Assembly: GCF_944324995.1 (NCBI RefSeq) | Contig: NZ_CALUYL010000017.1 | Coordinates: 1-64,000 of the forward strand | Source of the DNA: an uncultured Mailhella sp. | GTDB taxonomy: Bacteria; Desulfobacterota; Desulfovibrionia; Desulfovibrionales; Desulfovibrionaceae | DNA length: 64,000 bases | Direction of reading: 5' to 3' | The notes under the pieces: model-generated | Databases searched by the model: none | What the model saw: only the letters and a program-made list of their open reading frames with translations | Told to the model about the DNA's origin: nothing | Shown: one piece after another, positions 52,752 through 63,313 of the stretch | Position numbering within the stretch: the stretch's first letter is position 1 | Layout: every line of letters starts with the position of its first letter | Translations under genes and position numbers: made by a program

Positions 52752-53972
52752 ATGCCCCTTTGCAGTGTGGAGACCGCCCTTGACGATCTTAAAAAGGGCA
52801 GAATGATCATCCTTGTGGATGACGAAGACCGAGAGAACGAAGGCGACCTTGTGGCGGCCGCCGAGTTCGTTACCCCCGAAATCATCAATTTCATGTCCCG
52901 GGAGGGCAGGGGACTCATCTGCCTTTCCCTTTCCGCCGAGCGCGCCGACGCGTTGAATCTGCCGCTCATGACGCGGCGAAACGGCTCGAAGTTCGGCACG
53001 AACTTCACGGTGTCCATCGACGCCGCAAAGAGTGAATTTCCGGCCATTTCCGCCGCAGGACGCGCCCATACCGTGCGCGTGGCCGTGGCCGACGGCGCCA
53101 GGCCCTCGGATTTGGTTTCTCCCGGCTGCGTGTTTCCTCTGCGCGCGAAGAAGGGCGGCGTGCTCACCCGCGCGGGACAGACGGAAGGCAGCGTGGATCT
53201 GTGCCGCATGGCCGGCCTCAAGGAAGCGGCCGTCATCTGCGAAATCATGAAGGACGACGGCACCATGGCCCGCATGGCCGATCTTGAAAAGTTCGCCGCC
53301 GAGCATGATCTGCACATCGCCGCCAACAAGGACATCATCCGCTGGCGTCTGGAGCACGGCGAAGTGGCCGTGAAGCGCGCGGCCGAGGCTTCCATGCCCA
53401 CGAAGTACGGCACGTTCCGCATCATCGCCTATGAAAACTCCGTGGACGGCCGCACCCACGTGGCCCTCGTGAAGGGCGACGTGACCACCGACGAACCCGT
53501 GCTCGCCCGCGTTCACAGCGAATGCCTGACCGGCGACGTGTTCGGCTCCATGCGCTGCGACTGCGGCGGTCAGCTGGCCGCGGCGCTGCGTCAGATAGAA
53601 AGAGAAGGCCGCGGCGTGCTGCTCTACATGCGGCAGGAAGGCCGCGGCATAGGTCTGGCCAACAAGATCAAGGCCTACGCGCTTCAGGAGCAGGGCCTGG
53701 ACACCGTGGAAGCGAACATTCGTCTTGGCTTCCGGCCCGATTTGCGCGATTATGGCGTCGGCGCTCAGATCCTGGTGGATCTGGGCATTCGCAAGCTCCG
53801 TCTGCTGACCAACAATCCCACCAAGATCGTGGGACTGGAAGGCTACGGACTCGACATCGTGGAGCGGGTGCCCATCGAGCAGGAGCCCGGCCGCTACAAT
53901 GAAGACTACCTGCTGACGAAGAAAGAAAAAATGGGCCACCTGCTCAGGCGGGTATGCCCCAAGACAGAGTGA
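52752..53972 (+). CDS. ribBA: 3,4-DHBP synthase/GTP cyclohydrolase II
   Basis: Bifunctional supplier of both riboflavin precursors. Residues 1-200 are the dihydroxybutanone-phosphate synthase ([19 protein letters not shown], with [12 protein letters not shown]). Residues about 205-406 are GTP cyclohydrolase II with the zinc motif [18 protein letters not shown] and the [12 protein letters not shown] loop. Both sets of active-site residues look intact. GAGGACAGC precedes the ATG. Confidence 0.95.
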   Translation: MPLCSVETALDDLKKGRMIILVDDEDRENEGDLVAAAEFVTPEIINFMSREGRGLICLSLSAERADALNLPLMTRRNGSKFGTNFTVSIDAAKSEFPAISAAGRAHTVRVAVADGARPSDLVSPGCVFPLRAKKGGVLTRAGQTEGSVDLCRMAGLKEAAVICEIMKDDGTMARMADLEKFAAEHDLHIAANKDIIRWRLEHGEVAVKRAAEASMPTKYGTFRIIAYENSVDGRTHVALVKGDVTTDEPVLARVHSECLTGDVFGSMRCDCGGQLAAALRQIEREGRGVLLYMRQEGRGIGLANKIKAYALQEQGLDTVEANIRLGFRPDLRDYGVGAQILVDLGIRKLRLLTNNPTKIVGLEGYGLDIVERVPIEQEPGRYNEDYLLTKKEKMGHLLRRVCPKTE

Positions 53973-53979
53973 GGACATC

Positions 53980-54450
53980 ATGTATTCCGTCAAGACCATA
54001 GAAGGACAGCTCAATGCCCAGGGGCTGAAGATCGCCATTGTGGCGTCGCGTTTCAACGACTTCATCGTTCAGCATCTCGTGGAAGGCGCCATCGACTACC
54101 TGACCCGTCACGGCGCGGCCCAGGAAGACATCACCGTGGTGCGCGTTCCCGGCGCGTACGAGCTGCCCATCGTGTGCAAGAAGATGGCCGCGTTCTCGCA
54201 GTACAACGGCATCATCGCTCTCGGCGCGGTCATCCGCGGCAGCACTCCCCATTTCGACTACGTCTGCTCCGAAGCCGCCAAGGGCATTGCGCAGGTGTCT
54301 CTGCAGTCCGGTCTGCCCGTGGGCTTCGGTCTGCTGACCTGCGACACGCTTGAACAGGCCATTGAGCGCGCCGGCGCCCATGTGGGCAACAAGGGTGCGG
54401 AAACCGCCGCCGCCGTTGTGGAAACCATCCGCGTCATGGAGCAGCTGTAA
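53980..54450 (+). CDS. ribH: 6,7-dimethyl-8-ribityllumazine synthase
   Basis: Joins the two riboflavin precursors; forms an icosahedral or pentameric shell. The 156 residues show [26 protein letters not shown] and the catalytic His in [23 protein letters not shown] precedes the ATG. Its TAA overlaps the nusB ATG. Confidence 0.95.
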   Translation: MYSVKTIEGQLNAQGLKIAIVASRFNDFIVQHLVEGAIDYLTRHGAAQEDITVVRVPGAYELPIVCKKMAAFSQYNGIIALGAVIRGSTPHFDYVCSEAAKGIAQVSLQSGLPVGFGLLTCDTLEQAIERAGAHVGNKGAETAAAVVETIRVMEQL

Positions 54451-54911
54451 TGGGTGCAAAAGAACCCTCCCGTCGCGCACAGCGTCTGCTGGCCTTTCAG
54501 GCCCTGTATGGTCAGGAATTTCTGGAATGCGCTTCCGTGGAACAGCTCAAGGCCGCCTTCCTTGCCGTGCCCCGTCAGGACGAGGCCCTGGAACAGAACG
54601 GCGAACCTTCCGGCTTCGCCTGGGAGCTGGTGTACGGCGTGTGGCAGCATCGCGACGAGCTTGACGCCGTCATCGAGCGCTTCGCCCGCAACTGGCGTCT
54701 GGATCGCGTGGGGCGCGTGGAACTGAATCTGCTGCGCCTCGGCGTGTATGAAATGCTGTACCGCGCCGACGTTCCGCCCAAGGTCTCCATGAACGAGGCC
54801 CTCGAACTCGACAAGCAGTACGGCGATTCGCGTTCCCACACCTTTGTCAACGGCATTCTCGACGCGGTGAGCAAGGCCGTGGACAAGGGAGAACTGCGCA
54901 GCCGCGGCTGA
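54450..54911 (+). CDS. nusB: Transcription antitermination factor NusB
   Basis: All-helical factor of rRNA antitermination complexes. The 153 residues show SRRAQRLLAFQALYGQEF at the start, RVGRVELNLLRLGVYEML and the end block VSMNEALELDKQYGDSRSH followed by FVNGILDAV. It overlaps ribH by one base (TAATG), the common ribH-nusB coupling. Confidence 0.93.
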   Translation: MGAKEPSRRAQRLLAFQALYGQEFLECASVEQLKAAFLAVPRQDEALEQNGEPSGFAWELVYGVWQHRDELDAVIERFARNWRLDRVGRVELNLLRLGVYEMLYRADVPPKVSMNEALELDKQYGDSRSHTFVNGILDAVSKAVDKGELRSRG

Positions 54912-54977
54912 TGCCGCATCGGAAATATCTCTCGATCTGTTATCGCGGGCGCACGCCCGAAGCTTCAAGGAACAAAA

Positions 54978-57482
54978 ATGGCACTCTCGTCTCGTTACGA
55001 TCCTCATGCGCTGGAAGAAAAATGGCAGAAGATATGGGCTGAAAAGGGCTCCTTCAACTGCGATGTTGATCCTTCCAAACCCAAGTATTTTCTCATGGAA
55101 ATGTTTCCCTATCCTTCGGGCAACATTCACATGGGCCATGTCCGCAACTATTCCATCGGCGACGTCATGGCGCGTTTCCGCCGTCTGCAGGGCTACAACG
55201 TTCTGCATCCTATCGGCTGGGACGCCTTCGGTCTGCCTGCGGAAAACGCCGCCATCAAGCATGGAACGCATCCCGCCAAGTGGACGTATGCCAATATCGA
55301 CAACATGCGTTCCCAGCTCAAGCGCATGGGCTACTCCTACGACTGGCGCAGAGAAATAGCCACCTGCCGCCCCGAATACTACCGCTGGGAGCAGGAATTC
55401 TTCCTCAAGTGTCTGGAAAAGGGCCTCGTGTACCGCAAGAAGGCTCCGCAGAACTGGTGCCCGAGCTGCCATACCGTGCTCGCCAATGAACAGGTCATCG
55501 ACGGCAAGTGCTGGCGCTGCGATTCCGAGGTGGAGCAGAAGGATCTCACGCAGTGGTTCTTCCGCATCACCGCCTACGCCGACGAGCTGCTCGCCGATCT
55601 GAAAAAGCTGGAAAATGGCTGGCCCGCCCGCGTGCTCACCATGCAGCACAACTGGATAGGCCGTTCCACCGGCGCGGAAATCGTGTTCAAGCTGGAAGGC
55701 CGCGAAGGCGAGATCAAGGTGTTCTCCACCCGCGCCGACACGGTGTTCGGCGTGACCTTCATGACGCTTGCTCCCGAGCATCCGCTGGTGGAATCCCTCA
55801 TTGCCGGTCGCGAGAACGAGGCTGAAATCCGCGCCTTCATCGAGCGCACCCGCAACATGGACCGCCTGGACCGCCAGTCCGAAACCCTGGAAAAGGACGG
55901 CGTGTTCACCGGCGCCTACTGCCTGAATCCCTTTACCGGCGACCGCATCCCGATCTGGCTCGGCAACTTCGTGCTCGCCGACTACGGCACCGGTGCGGTC
56001 ATGGCCGTGCCTGCGCACGATCAGCGCGACTTCGACTTCGCCCGCAAGTTCGGCATCGGCATCAAGGTGGTGGTGAGCCCCGACGGCAAGGAAATGGATC
56101 CCGCCTCCATGACGGAAGCCTACACCGAACCCGGCGTTCTGGTGAATTCCGGCGAGTTTTCCGGCATGCCCAGCACCGAAGGCAAGGCGGCCATCATCAA
56201 GAAGCTGGAGGAAACCGGCAAGGGCCGCGCCACGGTCAACTATCGCCTGCGCGACTGGAACATTTCCCGTCAGCGCTACTGGGGCGCGCCCATTCCCGTG
56301 GTGTACTGCGAAAAGTGCGGCGTGCAGCCGGTGAAGATTGAAGATCTGCCCGTGCGTCTGCCGCTCGACGTGAAGACCTGCGACGACGGCCGTTCGCCGC
56401 TGCCGCACACGCCTTCCTTCGTGGACACCGTGTGCCCCTGCTGCGGAGGCCCCGCCCGCCGCGAAACCGACACCATGGACACCTTCGTGGAATCCTCCTG
56501 GTACTTTGCGCGCTACACGTCCGCCCGCAAGGAAGATGCGCCCTTCGACATGGAGGCGCTCAAGTACTGGATGCCCGTGGATCAGTACATCGGCGGCGTG
56601 GAACACGCCATTCTGCACCTGCTGTACTCCCGCTTCTTCACCAAGATGCTGCGCGACTTCGGCTATCTGCCCGCCGACATGGACGAACCCTTCAAGAATC
56701 TGCTCACGCAGGGCATGGTGCTGCTCGGCGGCAGCAAGATGTCCAAGTCCAAGGGCAACATCGTGGATCCCGACGCCATGGTGAAGAAGTACGGCGCCGA
56801 CACGGTGCGTCTGTTCTGCCTGTTCGCCGCGCCGCCGGAACGCGACTTCGACTGGAGCGACAGCGGCATTGAAGGTTCCTACCGCTTCGTGAGCCGCGTG
56901 TGGCGCATGTTCTCCGACATGCAGTCCATTCTGAAGCCCGTGTCCGCCTGCTCCGACCTTTCGCCCGCCGCGAGCGACGCCATCCGCGCGCTGCGCCTGA
57001 GCGAACACGCCACCGTGAAGAAGGTGGGCGAGGACATCGCGGAACGCAATCAGTTCAACACCGCCATCGCCGCCATCATGGAACTCGTCAACAGCGTGAA
57101 CCAGTACCGCGAGGAACTTTCCTCCACGGAAGAAGGCCGCAGGGCTCTTTCGTCCGCCATGGCCACGGTGCTCGTCATGCTCTTCCCCTTCACGCCGCAC
57201 ATGTGCGAGGAAGTCTGGCAGCAGCTCGGCCATGAGGATTCTCTGGACGACGTGCGCTGGCCCGAATGGAGCGAGGAAGCGCTGAAGCGCGACGTGGTCA
57301 CCGTGGTGGTGCAGGTGAACGGCAAGCTGCGCGGCAAGGTGGAAGTGCCTGCCGGCGCGTCCCGCGAAGAACTGGAAAAGGCCGCGCTTGCCGAGCGCTC
57401 CATCCAGAATCACATTGCCGGAAAGACGATCCGCAAGGTCATCGTGGTGCCCGGCAAGCTGGTCAACGTGGTGGCCGGATAG
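54978..57482 (+). CDS. leuS: Leucyl-tRNA synthetase
   Basis: Class I synthetase with editing. The 834 residues show the HIGH variant HMGH in [15 protein letters not shown], the zinc-site [13 protein letters not shown], the editing domain (about 220-420, with the [12 protein letters not shown] threonine-rich loop), KMSKS in [16 protein letters not shown] and the C-terminal anticodon domain. Length is slightly under E. coli's 860. It begins 66 bp after nusB. Confidence 0.96.
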   Translation: MALSSRYDPHALEEKWQKIWAEKGSFNCDVDPSKPKYFLMEMFPYPSGNIHMGHVRNYSIGDVMARFRRLQGYNVLHPIGWDAFGLPAENAAIKHGTHPAKWTYANIDNMRSQLKRMGYSYDWRREIATCRPEYYRWEQEFFLKCLEKGLVYRKKAPQNWCPSCHTVLANEQVIDGKCWRCDSEVEQKDLTQWFFRITAYADELLADLKKLENGWPARVLTMQHNWIGRSTGAEIVFKLEGREGEIKVFSTRADTVFGVTFMTLAPEHPLVESLIAGRENEAEIRAFIERTRNMDRLDRQSETLEKDGVFTGAYCLNPFTGDRIPIWLGNFVLADYGTGAVMAVPAHDQRDFDFARKFGIGIKVVVSPDGKEMDPASMTEAYTEPGVLVNSGEFSGMPSTEGKAAIIKKLEETGKGRATVNYRLRDWNISRQRYWGAPIPVVYCEKCGVQPVKIEDLPVRLPLDVKTCDDGRSPLPHTPSFVDTVCPCCGGPARRETDTMDTFVESSWYFARYTSARKEDAPFDMEALKYWMPVDQYIGGVEHAILHLLYSRFFTKMLRDFGYLPADMDEPFKNLLTQGMVLLGGSKMSKSKGNIVDPDAMVKKYGADTVRLFCLFAAPPERDFDWSDSGIEGSYRFVSRVWRMFSDMQSILKPVSACSDLSPAASDAIRALRLSEHATVKKVGEDIAERNQFNTAIAAIMELVNSVNQYREELSSTEEGRRALSSAMATVLVMLFPFTPHMCEEVWQQLGHEDSLDDVRWPEWSEEALKRDVVTVVVQVNGKLRGKVEVPAGASREELEKAALAERSIQNHIAGKTIRKVIVVPGKLVNVVAG

Positions 57483-57517
57483 CTTCGCCGGTGCGGAGCG
57501 AGGCTTCATGCTCATAT

Positions 57518-57559
57518 TCCGAAGGAAAGGGGGGAAGGATTCTCTTCCCTCCTTTCGGA
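57518..57559. repeat. Long hairpin between leuS and lptE
   Basis: The segment 57518-57537 (starting TCCGAAGG) pairs with CTTCCCTCCTTTCGGA (57544-57559) with small bulges; no T-run follows. It is probably a 3' stabilising or weak terminating stem of leuS. Confidence 0.5.
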
Positions 57560-57630
57560 CGGAGAATGCGGCGCAATCTTTCGGAACGGACCTTGTCCGC
57601 GCTTCCGACTCCGCCGCAAAGGAATGTTTG

Positions 57631-58164
57631 ATGAGAAAACCCAGGGGAACGTGGAAAGGTATGATGGCGGCCGCCGTCTGCTGCCTGAGTCTGTTCGTCG
57701 GCGGCTGCGGATACGAGCTGGACGGGTATTCCTCCAGCAGCTCGAGAGCGGTCAGCGTGCTCGGCGACGGCAATCAGACGCTCAGGATAGACAAGGTGGA
57801 GCAGGTCACCATGTATCCCTGGGTTCAGTATTACCTGCGCGGCATTGCGCGCGACGAAGTCAATTTGCGGCGTCTGGCCCGCTGGGTGGACAGCGGCAAC
57901 GCCGACTATCTTCTCACCATCACCATGCCGGGTTTCCGCGTGCGCTCTTCCGTGTCCAACAGCGTGGACAACACTCTGCTCAGCGACACCGTGGTGCAGC
58001 TTGAACTTGTGGTGCGCAGCGGCAAGAACGGCACGGTGGTGTGGCGTTCCGGCGTCATTTCCTATTTCGACAAGTACGAGACCGTGGACGAAGGCAACGC
58101 CATCCGCGACGGTTTGAAGGAAGCGCTGCGCCGCGCCTTCGACCGCATGCAGCAGAAATTCTGA
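57631..58164 (+). CDS. lptE: LPS-assembly lipoprotein LptE
   Basis: Outer-membrane lipoprotein that plugs LptD and aids LPS insertion. The 177 residues start with a lipoprotein signal ending LFVGGCGYEL (lipobox Cys near 27) typical of LptE, then DKVEQVTMYPWVQYYLRGIARDE and a C-terminal DGLKEALRRAFDRMQ helix. It lies between leuS and holA as in E. coli, which supports the call more than sequence alone. Confidence 0.82.
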   Translation: MRKPRGTWKGMMAAAVCCLSLFVGGCGYELDGYSSSSSRAVSVLGDGNQTLRIDKVEQVTMYPWVQYYLRGIARDEVNLRRLARWVDSGNADYLLTITMPGFRVRSSVSNSVDNTLLSDTVVQLELVVRSGKNGTVVWRSGVISYFDKYETVDEGNAIRDGLKEALRRAFDRMQQKF

Positions 58165-58186
58165 GTCGCCCCGAACGGAGATCGTC

Positions 58187-59179
58187 ATGGACAGGCCGGG
58201 TTTCTTCTTCTGCATCTGCCCTGATGCCGCGCTGCTTCGCGAATACGTGGAGCGGGAGCTCATCGCTCCGGCGTCATCCGGGGCGCTCCCGCCGGACGTG
58301 CAGACGTTCTGGGCGGACGAAGGCCTGGACAGGCGCTTCTGGGACGCGCTCACACTGCTCGGCATGGACGGCCGCAGCCGCGTTCTGGTGGTGCGGGGCG
58401 CGCAGCAGCTTCCCGCGGACGTGTGGAAGAAGCTTTCCGCCGCGCTCGGCACGCCGAGATCCGGGGTGCTGCCCGTATTTTGTCTTGAAGGCCCCTGGGA
58501 AAAGGGGCAGCCCAAGCTGCCCGCGTACATCGCCAAGCTCAAGTGTCTGGCCTTTGCCGATAACCGGAAATGGGTGTGGCGCTCGGCGGGCATAGACGCC
58601 CGTTCCCTGCGGCAGCACATTCAGAAGCAGGCGTCCGCCATGGGCCTGCGCCTGGCTCCCGACGCGCTCAACGCGCTTTCGGAAATGCTCATTCCCGACG
58701 CTTCCGCCATCCGCGGCGTGCTGGAACAGCTCTATCTCGCCTCGCCCGACGGCTCCGTGGACGTGTCGCTCGTGCGTCAGATGACGGAATTCACGCCCGA
58801 AGCCGTGATTTTCGACGTCATTCGTCAGCTGGAAAACGGCAATGCGCGCGCCGTGTGGAAAACGCTGCTGCGCGAGGGCGACGGCGGCGAATCGCTGCTT
58901 TTTCCTCTGCTGACGCTCATGGCCAGAGAAGCCCGTCTGCTCTGGCAGCTTCAGGCCGGAGACAAGGTCTTTGTTCCCCAGTTTGTGGAAAACGAAAAGC
59001 GCCGCCTTGCTTCTCGCGTGGGCTTTGCGGGCCTGTGCCGCATGTTCGCCGAGCTTCAGAAGGCCGAGCTTTCGGTCAAGAGCGGAGCCCGGCAGCCGCT
59101 TCAGGCCATGGAAGAGCTCGTGGCCTCGCTTTCCCTCGTGTTCGCCCCGGAACAGGGCCGGACGAATGCCGGGCGCTGA
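58187..59179 (+). CDS. holA: DNA polymerase III subunit delta
   Basis: Clamp-loader wrench that opens the sliding clamp. The 330 residues are only loosely conserved, but show the DALTLLGMDGRSRVLVVRGAQ strand, the LPAYIAKLKCLAF segment, the domain-II QASAMGLRLAPDALNALSEM helices, and ENGNARAVWKTLLREG followed by a C-terminal LMAREARLLWQLQ. Length and position after lptE fit HolA. GGAG precedes the ATG. Confidence 0.85.
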   Translation: MDRPGFFFCICPDAALLREYVERELIAPASSGALPPDVQTFWADEGLDRRFWDALTLLGMDGRSRVLVVRGAQQLPADVWKKLSAALGTPRSGVLPVFCLEGPWEKGQPKLPAYIAKLKCLAFADNRKWVWRSAGIDARSLRQHIQKQASAMGLRLAPDALNALSEMLIPDASAIRGVLEQLYLASPDGSVDVSLVRQMTEFTPEAVIFDVIRQLENGNARAVWKTLLREGDGGESLLFPLLTLMAREARLLWQLQAGDKVFVPQFVENEKRRLASRVGFAGLCRMFAELQKAELSVKSGARQPLQAMEELVASLSLVFAPEQGRTNAGR

Positions 59180-59183
59180 CGTT

Positions 59184-59879
59184 ATGAAGGACGGCGCTTC
59201 TTCTTCCGAATCCGATCTGCGTTCCGGTCACAGAAAACGCCTTCGCGAACGTTTCCTGGCCGATCCCGGAGCCGTTCCCGATTACGAAGTGCTGGAGCTT
59301 GCGCTCGGATGCGTGTATGTCCGGCGCGACAACAAGCTGCTCGCCAAGCGACTTCTGGCTCAGTTCGGCGGCTTCGACGGTCTGCTTTCGGCCACGTCCG
59401 AAGAGCTGGCGGACGTGGAAGGCTGCGGACCGGCCGTTGATAGTTTTCTTTGTCTTCTCCGGGAAATCATTGCCCGCGCATCGGAAAGCAACGTACAAAG
59501 AAAGCAGACCGTTACCCTGCCCGATCTTGTGGAGATGGGCAGGCAGCGTCTGAAGCACTGCGCCGATGAAGAAGTGTGGGCCGCGCTTCTGGACAAACAG
59601 AATCGACTGCTTATGTTTAAAAGGATTCGTCATGGCTCGCCGGATCATGTGGCTCTGGAACCGCTCGAAGTGGTGGAGCTCATGATACGGAACCATGCAA
59701 GCAGTCTTGTCCTCATGCACAACCATCCCGGCGGAACCTACATGCCGTCGCAGGAGGACAGGGCGCTGACAGGTCGCATCGCCCTGGCGCTCCGGCATCT
59801 GGGCCTGTACCTGCACGATCATGTGATCATCACTTCCGAGGCGGCGTTCAGCATGACGCACGACTGCCGCCTTGCGTGA
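59184..59879 (+). CDS. radC: RadC/JAB-domain protein
   Basis: A 231-residue RadC-family protein. An N-terminal helix-hairpin-helix part (SGHRKRLRERFLADPGAVPDYEVLELAL) is followed by a JAB1/MPN+ metal site MHNHPGGTYMPSQEDRALT (HxH...S..D). Once thought to be a repair factor, its true role is unresolved. The start is four bases after holA's stop. An earlier frame extension to 58971 runs through holA and is rejected. Confidence 0.88.
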   Translation: MKDGASSSESDLRSGHRKRLRERFLADPGAVPDYEVLELALGCVYVRRDNKLLAKRLLAQFGGFDGLLSATSEELADVEGCGPAVDSFLCLLREIIARASESNVQRKQTVTLPDLVEMGRQRLKHCADEEVWAALLDKQNRLLMFKRIRHGSPDHVALEPLEVVELMIRNHASSLVLMHNHPGGTYMPSQEDRALTGRIALALRHLGLYLHDHVIITSEAAFSMTHDCRLA

Positions 59880-59915
59880 CGAAAAGGACTGGGATCTGCC
59901 CTAATTGAGGATAGC

Positions 59916-62453
59916 ATGAGCGATACGCAAAAGACGCTTTCCGCATTGCCGGAAGAAGAGAAGAAAGACCTGCTGGAACAGGAGACGGAACGCGCCGCTC
60001 TTCCTGCGGAGGCTCGGGACAATGGTTCGGACGACTCCGGGGAAGGGCAGGGCAACGAAGGAGGAGCCTCCGGCGAGAACCCTGACGGCGATGCCGACGA
60101 CATGGCTCCGGCGATTCCTTCCGTGCTGCCGGTTCTGCCTCTGCGCGACAGCGTGGTGTTCAATTCCATGATAGTTCCGTTGTTCGAGAGCCGCGAAAAG
60201 GCCATGGAGGCCGTGGAATTCGCGCTCAACGGCAACCGTTACCTTCTGCTCTGCGCCCAGCGCGACGCTTCGGCCGAAGAGCCTGAACCGGACGATCTGT
60301 ACAATGTCGGTTCCGTGGTCATGATTCTGCGTATGATCAAGATGAACGACGGTCAGGTCAAGCTGCTGGTTCAGGGGCTTTCGCGCGCGCAGGTGGAGGA
60401 ATTCGACAACAACGGCCCCATACTTCTTGCGCGCATACGCGTGCTGGAAGAAAACCGCGGCGACGTTTCCGACGTGGAGCTTGAAGCCATGATGCGTTCC
60501 GCGCGGGAGCAGAGCGACCGCATTCTGCATCTGCGCGGACTTCCCTCCGGGGAAATCATGAACGTTTTGAACTCCGTCAACGATCCGGGCCGCCTTGCGG
60601 ACATCATTGCCGCCAACATGCGCCTGCGCGTGGACGAGGCTCAGGCCCTGCTTGAATGCCTCGATCCCGTGGAACGGCTGCGTCTGGTGAACAAGCATCT
60701 GGTTCGCGAAGTGGAAGTGGCCGCCATGCAGGCGCGCATTCAGAGCATGGCGCGCGAGGGCATGGACAAGGCGCAGAAGGATTACTTTCTGCGCGAGCAG
60801 CTCAAGGCCATACACAAGGAACTCGGCGACGGCGAAGACGGCGACGACGAGAACGAAAATCTCAAAAAGGCTCTGGACAAGGCTTCGCTGCCGCCCGACG
60901 CAAGACGCGAGGCCGACAAGCAGCTTCGCCGTCTGGCTTCGATGCACAACGACTCCGCGGAAGCCAACGTGGTTCGCACCTATCTCGACCTTCTGGCCGA
61001 GCTGCCGTGGAAAAAGATGTCCCGCGACAGGCTGGACATCGTGAAGGCCGCAGCCATTCTGGACGAGGATCATTTCGGCCTTGAAAAAGTGAAGGACCGC
61101 ATTCTCGAATTTTTGAGCGTGCGCAAGCTGAACCCCGATTCCAAGGGACCGGTGCTGTGCTTCGTGGGGCCTCCCGGCGTGGGCAAGACCTCTCTCGGCC
61201 GGTCCATCGCCAGGGCGCTCGGCCGCAAGTTCCAGCGCATTTCCCTGGGCGGCATGCGCGACGAAGCGGAAATCCGCGGACATCGCCGCACCTACATCGG
61301 CGCCATGCCCGGCCGCATCATTCAGGCCATCCGGCAGGCGGGCACGCGCAATCCGGTCATCGTGCTGGATGAAATCGACAAGCTCGGCAACGACTTCCGA
61401 GGCGATCCCGCTTCGGCGCTGCTTGAGGCGCTGGATCCGGAACAGAATTCCCATTTCAGCGATCATTATCTGAATCTGGAATTCGATCTGTCCAAGGTGC
61501 TGTTCCTCTGCACGGCCAACCAGCTCGACACCATTCCCGCCGCGCTGCTGGACAGGCTGGAGATCATCCATCTTTCCGGCTACACGGAACAGGAAAAGCT
61601 GGCCATTGCCCGCCGGTATCTGCTGAAGCGCCAGATTGCGGAAAACGGCCTCAAGGAAGAGGACATCGTGTTCCGCGACAACGCCATGGCGCGCGTCATC
61701 CGCGGATACACGCGGGAAGCCGGTCTGCGCGGACTGGAGCGTCAGATTGGAGCCATCTGCCGCAAGCTTGCGAGGCGCAAGGCGGAGGGGGAAAAGCCTC
61801 CCTTTGTGGTCACGCCGGCCGTGGTGGCCAGACTGCTGGGCGCGCCGCGCTTTCTGGACGAGGAAAAGGAAGGCGCGCTTCTGCCCGGCGTTGCGCTGGG
61901 CCTTGCCTGGACGCAGGCCGGCGGCGAGGTGCTGCATATTGAAGTGAGCACCATGCAGGGCAAGGGCGGACTGCTTTTGACCGGTCAGCTCGGCGACGTC
62001 ATGAAGGAGAGCGCGCAGGCCGCCGTGACCTATGCGCGTTCTCACGCCAGGGAACTGGGCATTGATCCCGAGTTCTCGCAGAAGCTGGACATTCACATTC
62101 ATGTGCCTGCGGGCGCGACGCCCAAGGACGGGCCTTCGGCGGGCGTGACGCTGGTGTCTGCGCTGGTGTCCGCGCTGACCGGACGCCCCGTGCGCAGCGA
62201 CACCTGCATGACCGGTGAAATCACGCTGCGCGGACGGGTGCTGCCGGTGGGCGGCATCAAGGAAAAGATTCTCGGCGCGGTGGCGAGAGGTTTGAAGCGT
62301 GCGGTCATTCCCGCGCAGAACGTCAAGGATCTGGAAGAGATTCCTTCCGATCTGCGCCGCCGCATCGAAATTCACACCGTGCATACCATAGGCGAACTCT
62401 TGCCGCTGGTGCTGGAAGAAAAGAAAGAAAAGACGGAAAAAAAAGAAGCGTAG
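59916..62453 (+). CDS. lon: ATP-dependent protease Lon
   Basis: Cytosolic AAA+ serine protease. The 845 residues show the N-domain from about residue 68 ([19 protein letters not shown]), Walker [10 protein letters not shown] near 418, Walker [12 protein letters not shown], sensor-2 [11 protein letters not shown], and the Ser-Lys dyad in [11 protein letters not shown] (about Ser742) and [10 protein letters not shown] (Lys about 785). A Glu/Asp/Gly-rich extension of about 65 residues before the N-domain is longer than in E. coli Lon. TTGAGG sets the start. Two terminators follow. Confidence 0.96.
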   Translation: MSDTQKTLSALPEEEKKDLLEQETERAALPAEARDNGSDDSGEGQGNEGGASGENPDGDADDMAPAIPSVLPVLPLRDSVVFNSMIVPLFESREKAMEAVEFALNGNRYLLLCAQRDASAEEPEPDDLYNVGSVVMILRMIKMNDGQVKLLVQGLSRAQVEEFDNNGPILLARIRVLEENRGDVSDVELEAMMRSAREQSDRILHLRGLPSGEIMNVLNSVNDPGRLADIIAANMRLRVDEAQALLECLDPVERLRLVNKHLVREVEVAAMQARIQSMAREGMDKAQKDYFLREQLKAIHKELGDGEDGDDENENLKKALDKASLPPDARREADKQLRRLASMHNDSAEANVVRTYLDLLAELPWKKMSRDRLDIVKAAAILDEDHFGLEKVKDRILEFLSVRKLNPDSKGPVLCFVGPPGVGKTSLGRSIARALGRKFQRISLGGMRDEAEIRGHRRTYIGAMPGRIIQAIRQAGTRNPVIVLDEIDKLGNDFRGDPASALLEALDPEQNSHFSDHYLNLEFDLSKVLFLCTANQLDTIPAALLDRLEIIHLSGYTEQEKLAIARRYLLKRQIAENGLKEEDIVFRDNAMARVIRGYTREAGLRGLERQIGAICRKLARRKAEGEKPPFVVTPAVVARLLGAPRFLDEEKEGALLPGVALGLAWTQAGGEVLHIEVSTMQGKGGLLLTGQLGDVMKESAQAAVTYARSHARELGIDPEFSQKLDIHIHVPAGATPKDGPSAGVTLVSALVSALTGRPVRSDTCMTGEITLRGRVLPVGGIKEKILGAVARGLKRAVIPAQNVKDLEEIPSDLRRRIEIHTVHTIGELLPLVLEEKKEKTEKKEA

Positions 62454-62484
62454 GCGTCTGAACTGACGGGCGCTGCGCGTTGAG

Positions 62485-62515
62485 AGGCCGTTCCTTTCGG
62501 GGAGCGGCCTTTTTT
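62485..62515 (+). terminator. Intrinsic terminator of lon
   Basis: AGGCCGTTC pairs with GAGCGGCCT (62485-62493 with 62502-62510; one mismatch) and is followed by TTTTT. Confidence 0.88.
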
Positions 62516-62654
62516 GTGCCTGCATGCGGGCGGGCCCGATGAAGCAGAAGCGAGAGCCGCGAGGTCGGACGTTTCGGGCGTCGGAAACGACGGGAGAGCG
62601 TTCGGGAGAAAGAGCTCCGGCTTGTTTTTCGGCAAAAGGCGCGCGAGATGATGA

Positions 62655-62685
62655 CCGCTTTCCCTGGGGGAAGGCGGCTTTTTTT
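62655..62685 (+). terminator. Second plus-strand terminator after lon
   Basis: CCGCTTTCCC (62655-62664) pairs with GGGAAGGCGG (62668-62677; one G-U pair) and is followed by C and seven T. With the first lon terminator already present, it is a back-up or ends an unseen short RNA. Confidence 0.8.
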
Positions 62686-62777
62686 GGGGGGGGAGGATTT
62701 TTCGTGGAGCGGAGGTGTTCTTCCGTATTCCGGGGAGACGGCAGAGCCTTGTTATTTCAGAGATTGCGGGCGGAGGG

Positions 62778-63122
62778 TCATGCTTCCAGCATCCGTATGA
62801 TCTTGGCGATGATCCCCATGAGTTCTTCCTGCTGTTCCACAGACAGCACGCTCAGCATTTCTTCCAGACAAATGGCGTTGGCGTGCGTGTCCGCGTTCTG
62901 TTCGCGAAAAAGTTCCGCCGGAGAGCATTCCAGAACGGCGGCTATCTGTTCTATGCGCCCGAATCGCGGAGCCGTGTATCCGTTTTCTATGCGGGAAAGA
63001 GCGTCCGGCGCCATATCCAGACGGGCGGCGAGATCTGCCTGATTCATTCCCAGAAGCTGGCGGCGTCCGGCAATGTTTGCCCCCAGCACGGCCGCCAGAT
63101 GCGGTGTATGTTTTTCCGGCAT
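62778..63122 (-). CDS. XRE-family transcriptional regulator
   Basis: A 114-residue DNA-binding protein. The helix-turn-helix spans about residues 14-68: RRQLLGMNQADLAARLDMAP, then ALSRIENGYTAPRFGRIEQIA. The C-terminal half (AICLEEMLSVLSVEQQEELM) is a probable dimerisation helix pair. ATG 63122 is six bases from GAAGGG; the ATG at 63128 abuts that sequence and is less likely. It is divergent from the autotransporter-like gene, whose AT-rich upstream region it may control. Confidence 0.87.
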   Translation of the reverse strand: MPEKHTPHLAAVLGANIAGRRQLLGMNQADLAARLDMAPDALSRIENGYTAPRFGRIEQIAAVLECSPAELFREQNADTHANAICLEEMLSVLSVEQQEELMGIIAKIIRMLEA

Positions 63123-63171
63123 TTCCATCCCTTCAGTTTTTTGTTGAAAGTGAAGGAAATTGCAGGAAGTG

Positions 63172-63221
63172 AAAATGTATTTAAATTACATCTTGATTTA
63201 AATTAATTTTAATTCAATATT
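63172..63221 (+). promoter_or_regulatory. AT-rich divergent promoter region of the autotransporter-like gene
   Basis: TTGATT (63193-63198), 17 nt, AATATT (63216-63221) is the best plus-strand promoter. It is embedded in overlapping AT-rich dyad-like words (TTTAAATTACA, ATTTAAATTAA) suitable as operators for the adjoining XRE regulator. The predicted leader (about 63228-63313) can form a CCGA/TCGG stem at 63251-63268. Confidence 0.45.
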
Positions 63222-63313
63222 TTTAACGACCATTTTTCCGAGAACGGCTGCCGAGTCATAACTGTCGGAGATGAAAAAGAATCTCGGAAAAGTAAATTTC
63301 AGGAGGAAAAATC

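Larger units (their letters stand above)
62454..62777. other. Intergenic region after lon
   Basis: No gene seen. It holds two plus-strand terminators and, right behind the second, a G8 tract (62686-62693) adjoining a T7 run. Confidence 0.55.

Noticed and set aside
54258..57773. Very long minus-strand open frame (1171 codons) opposite nusB, leuS and lptE
   Set aside because: It is a shadow produced by the strong G/C third-position bias of leuS; it is His/Ala/Gly-rich with no motifs, and the plus-strand genes are unmistakable.
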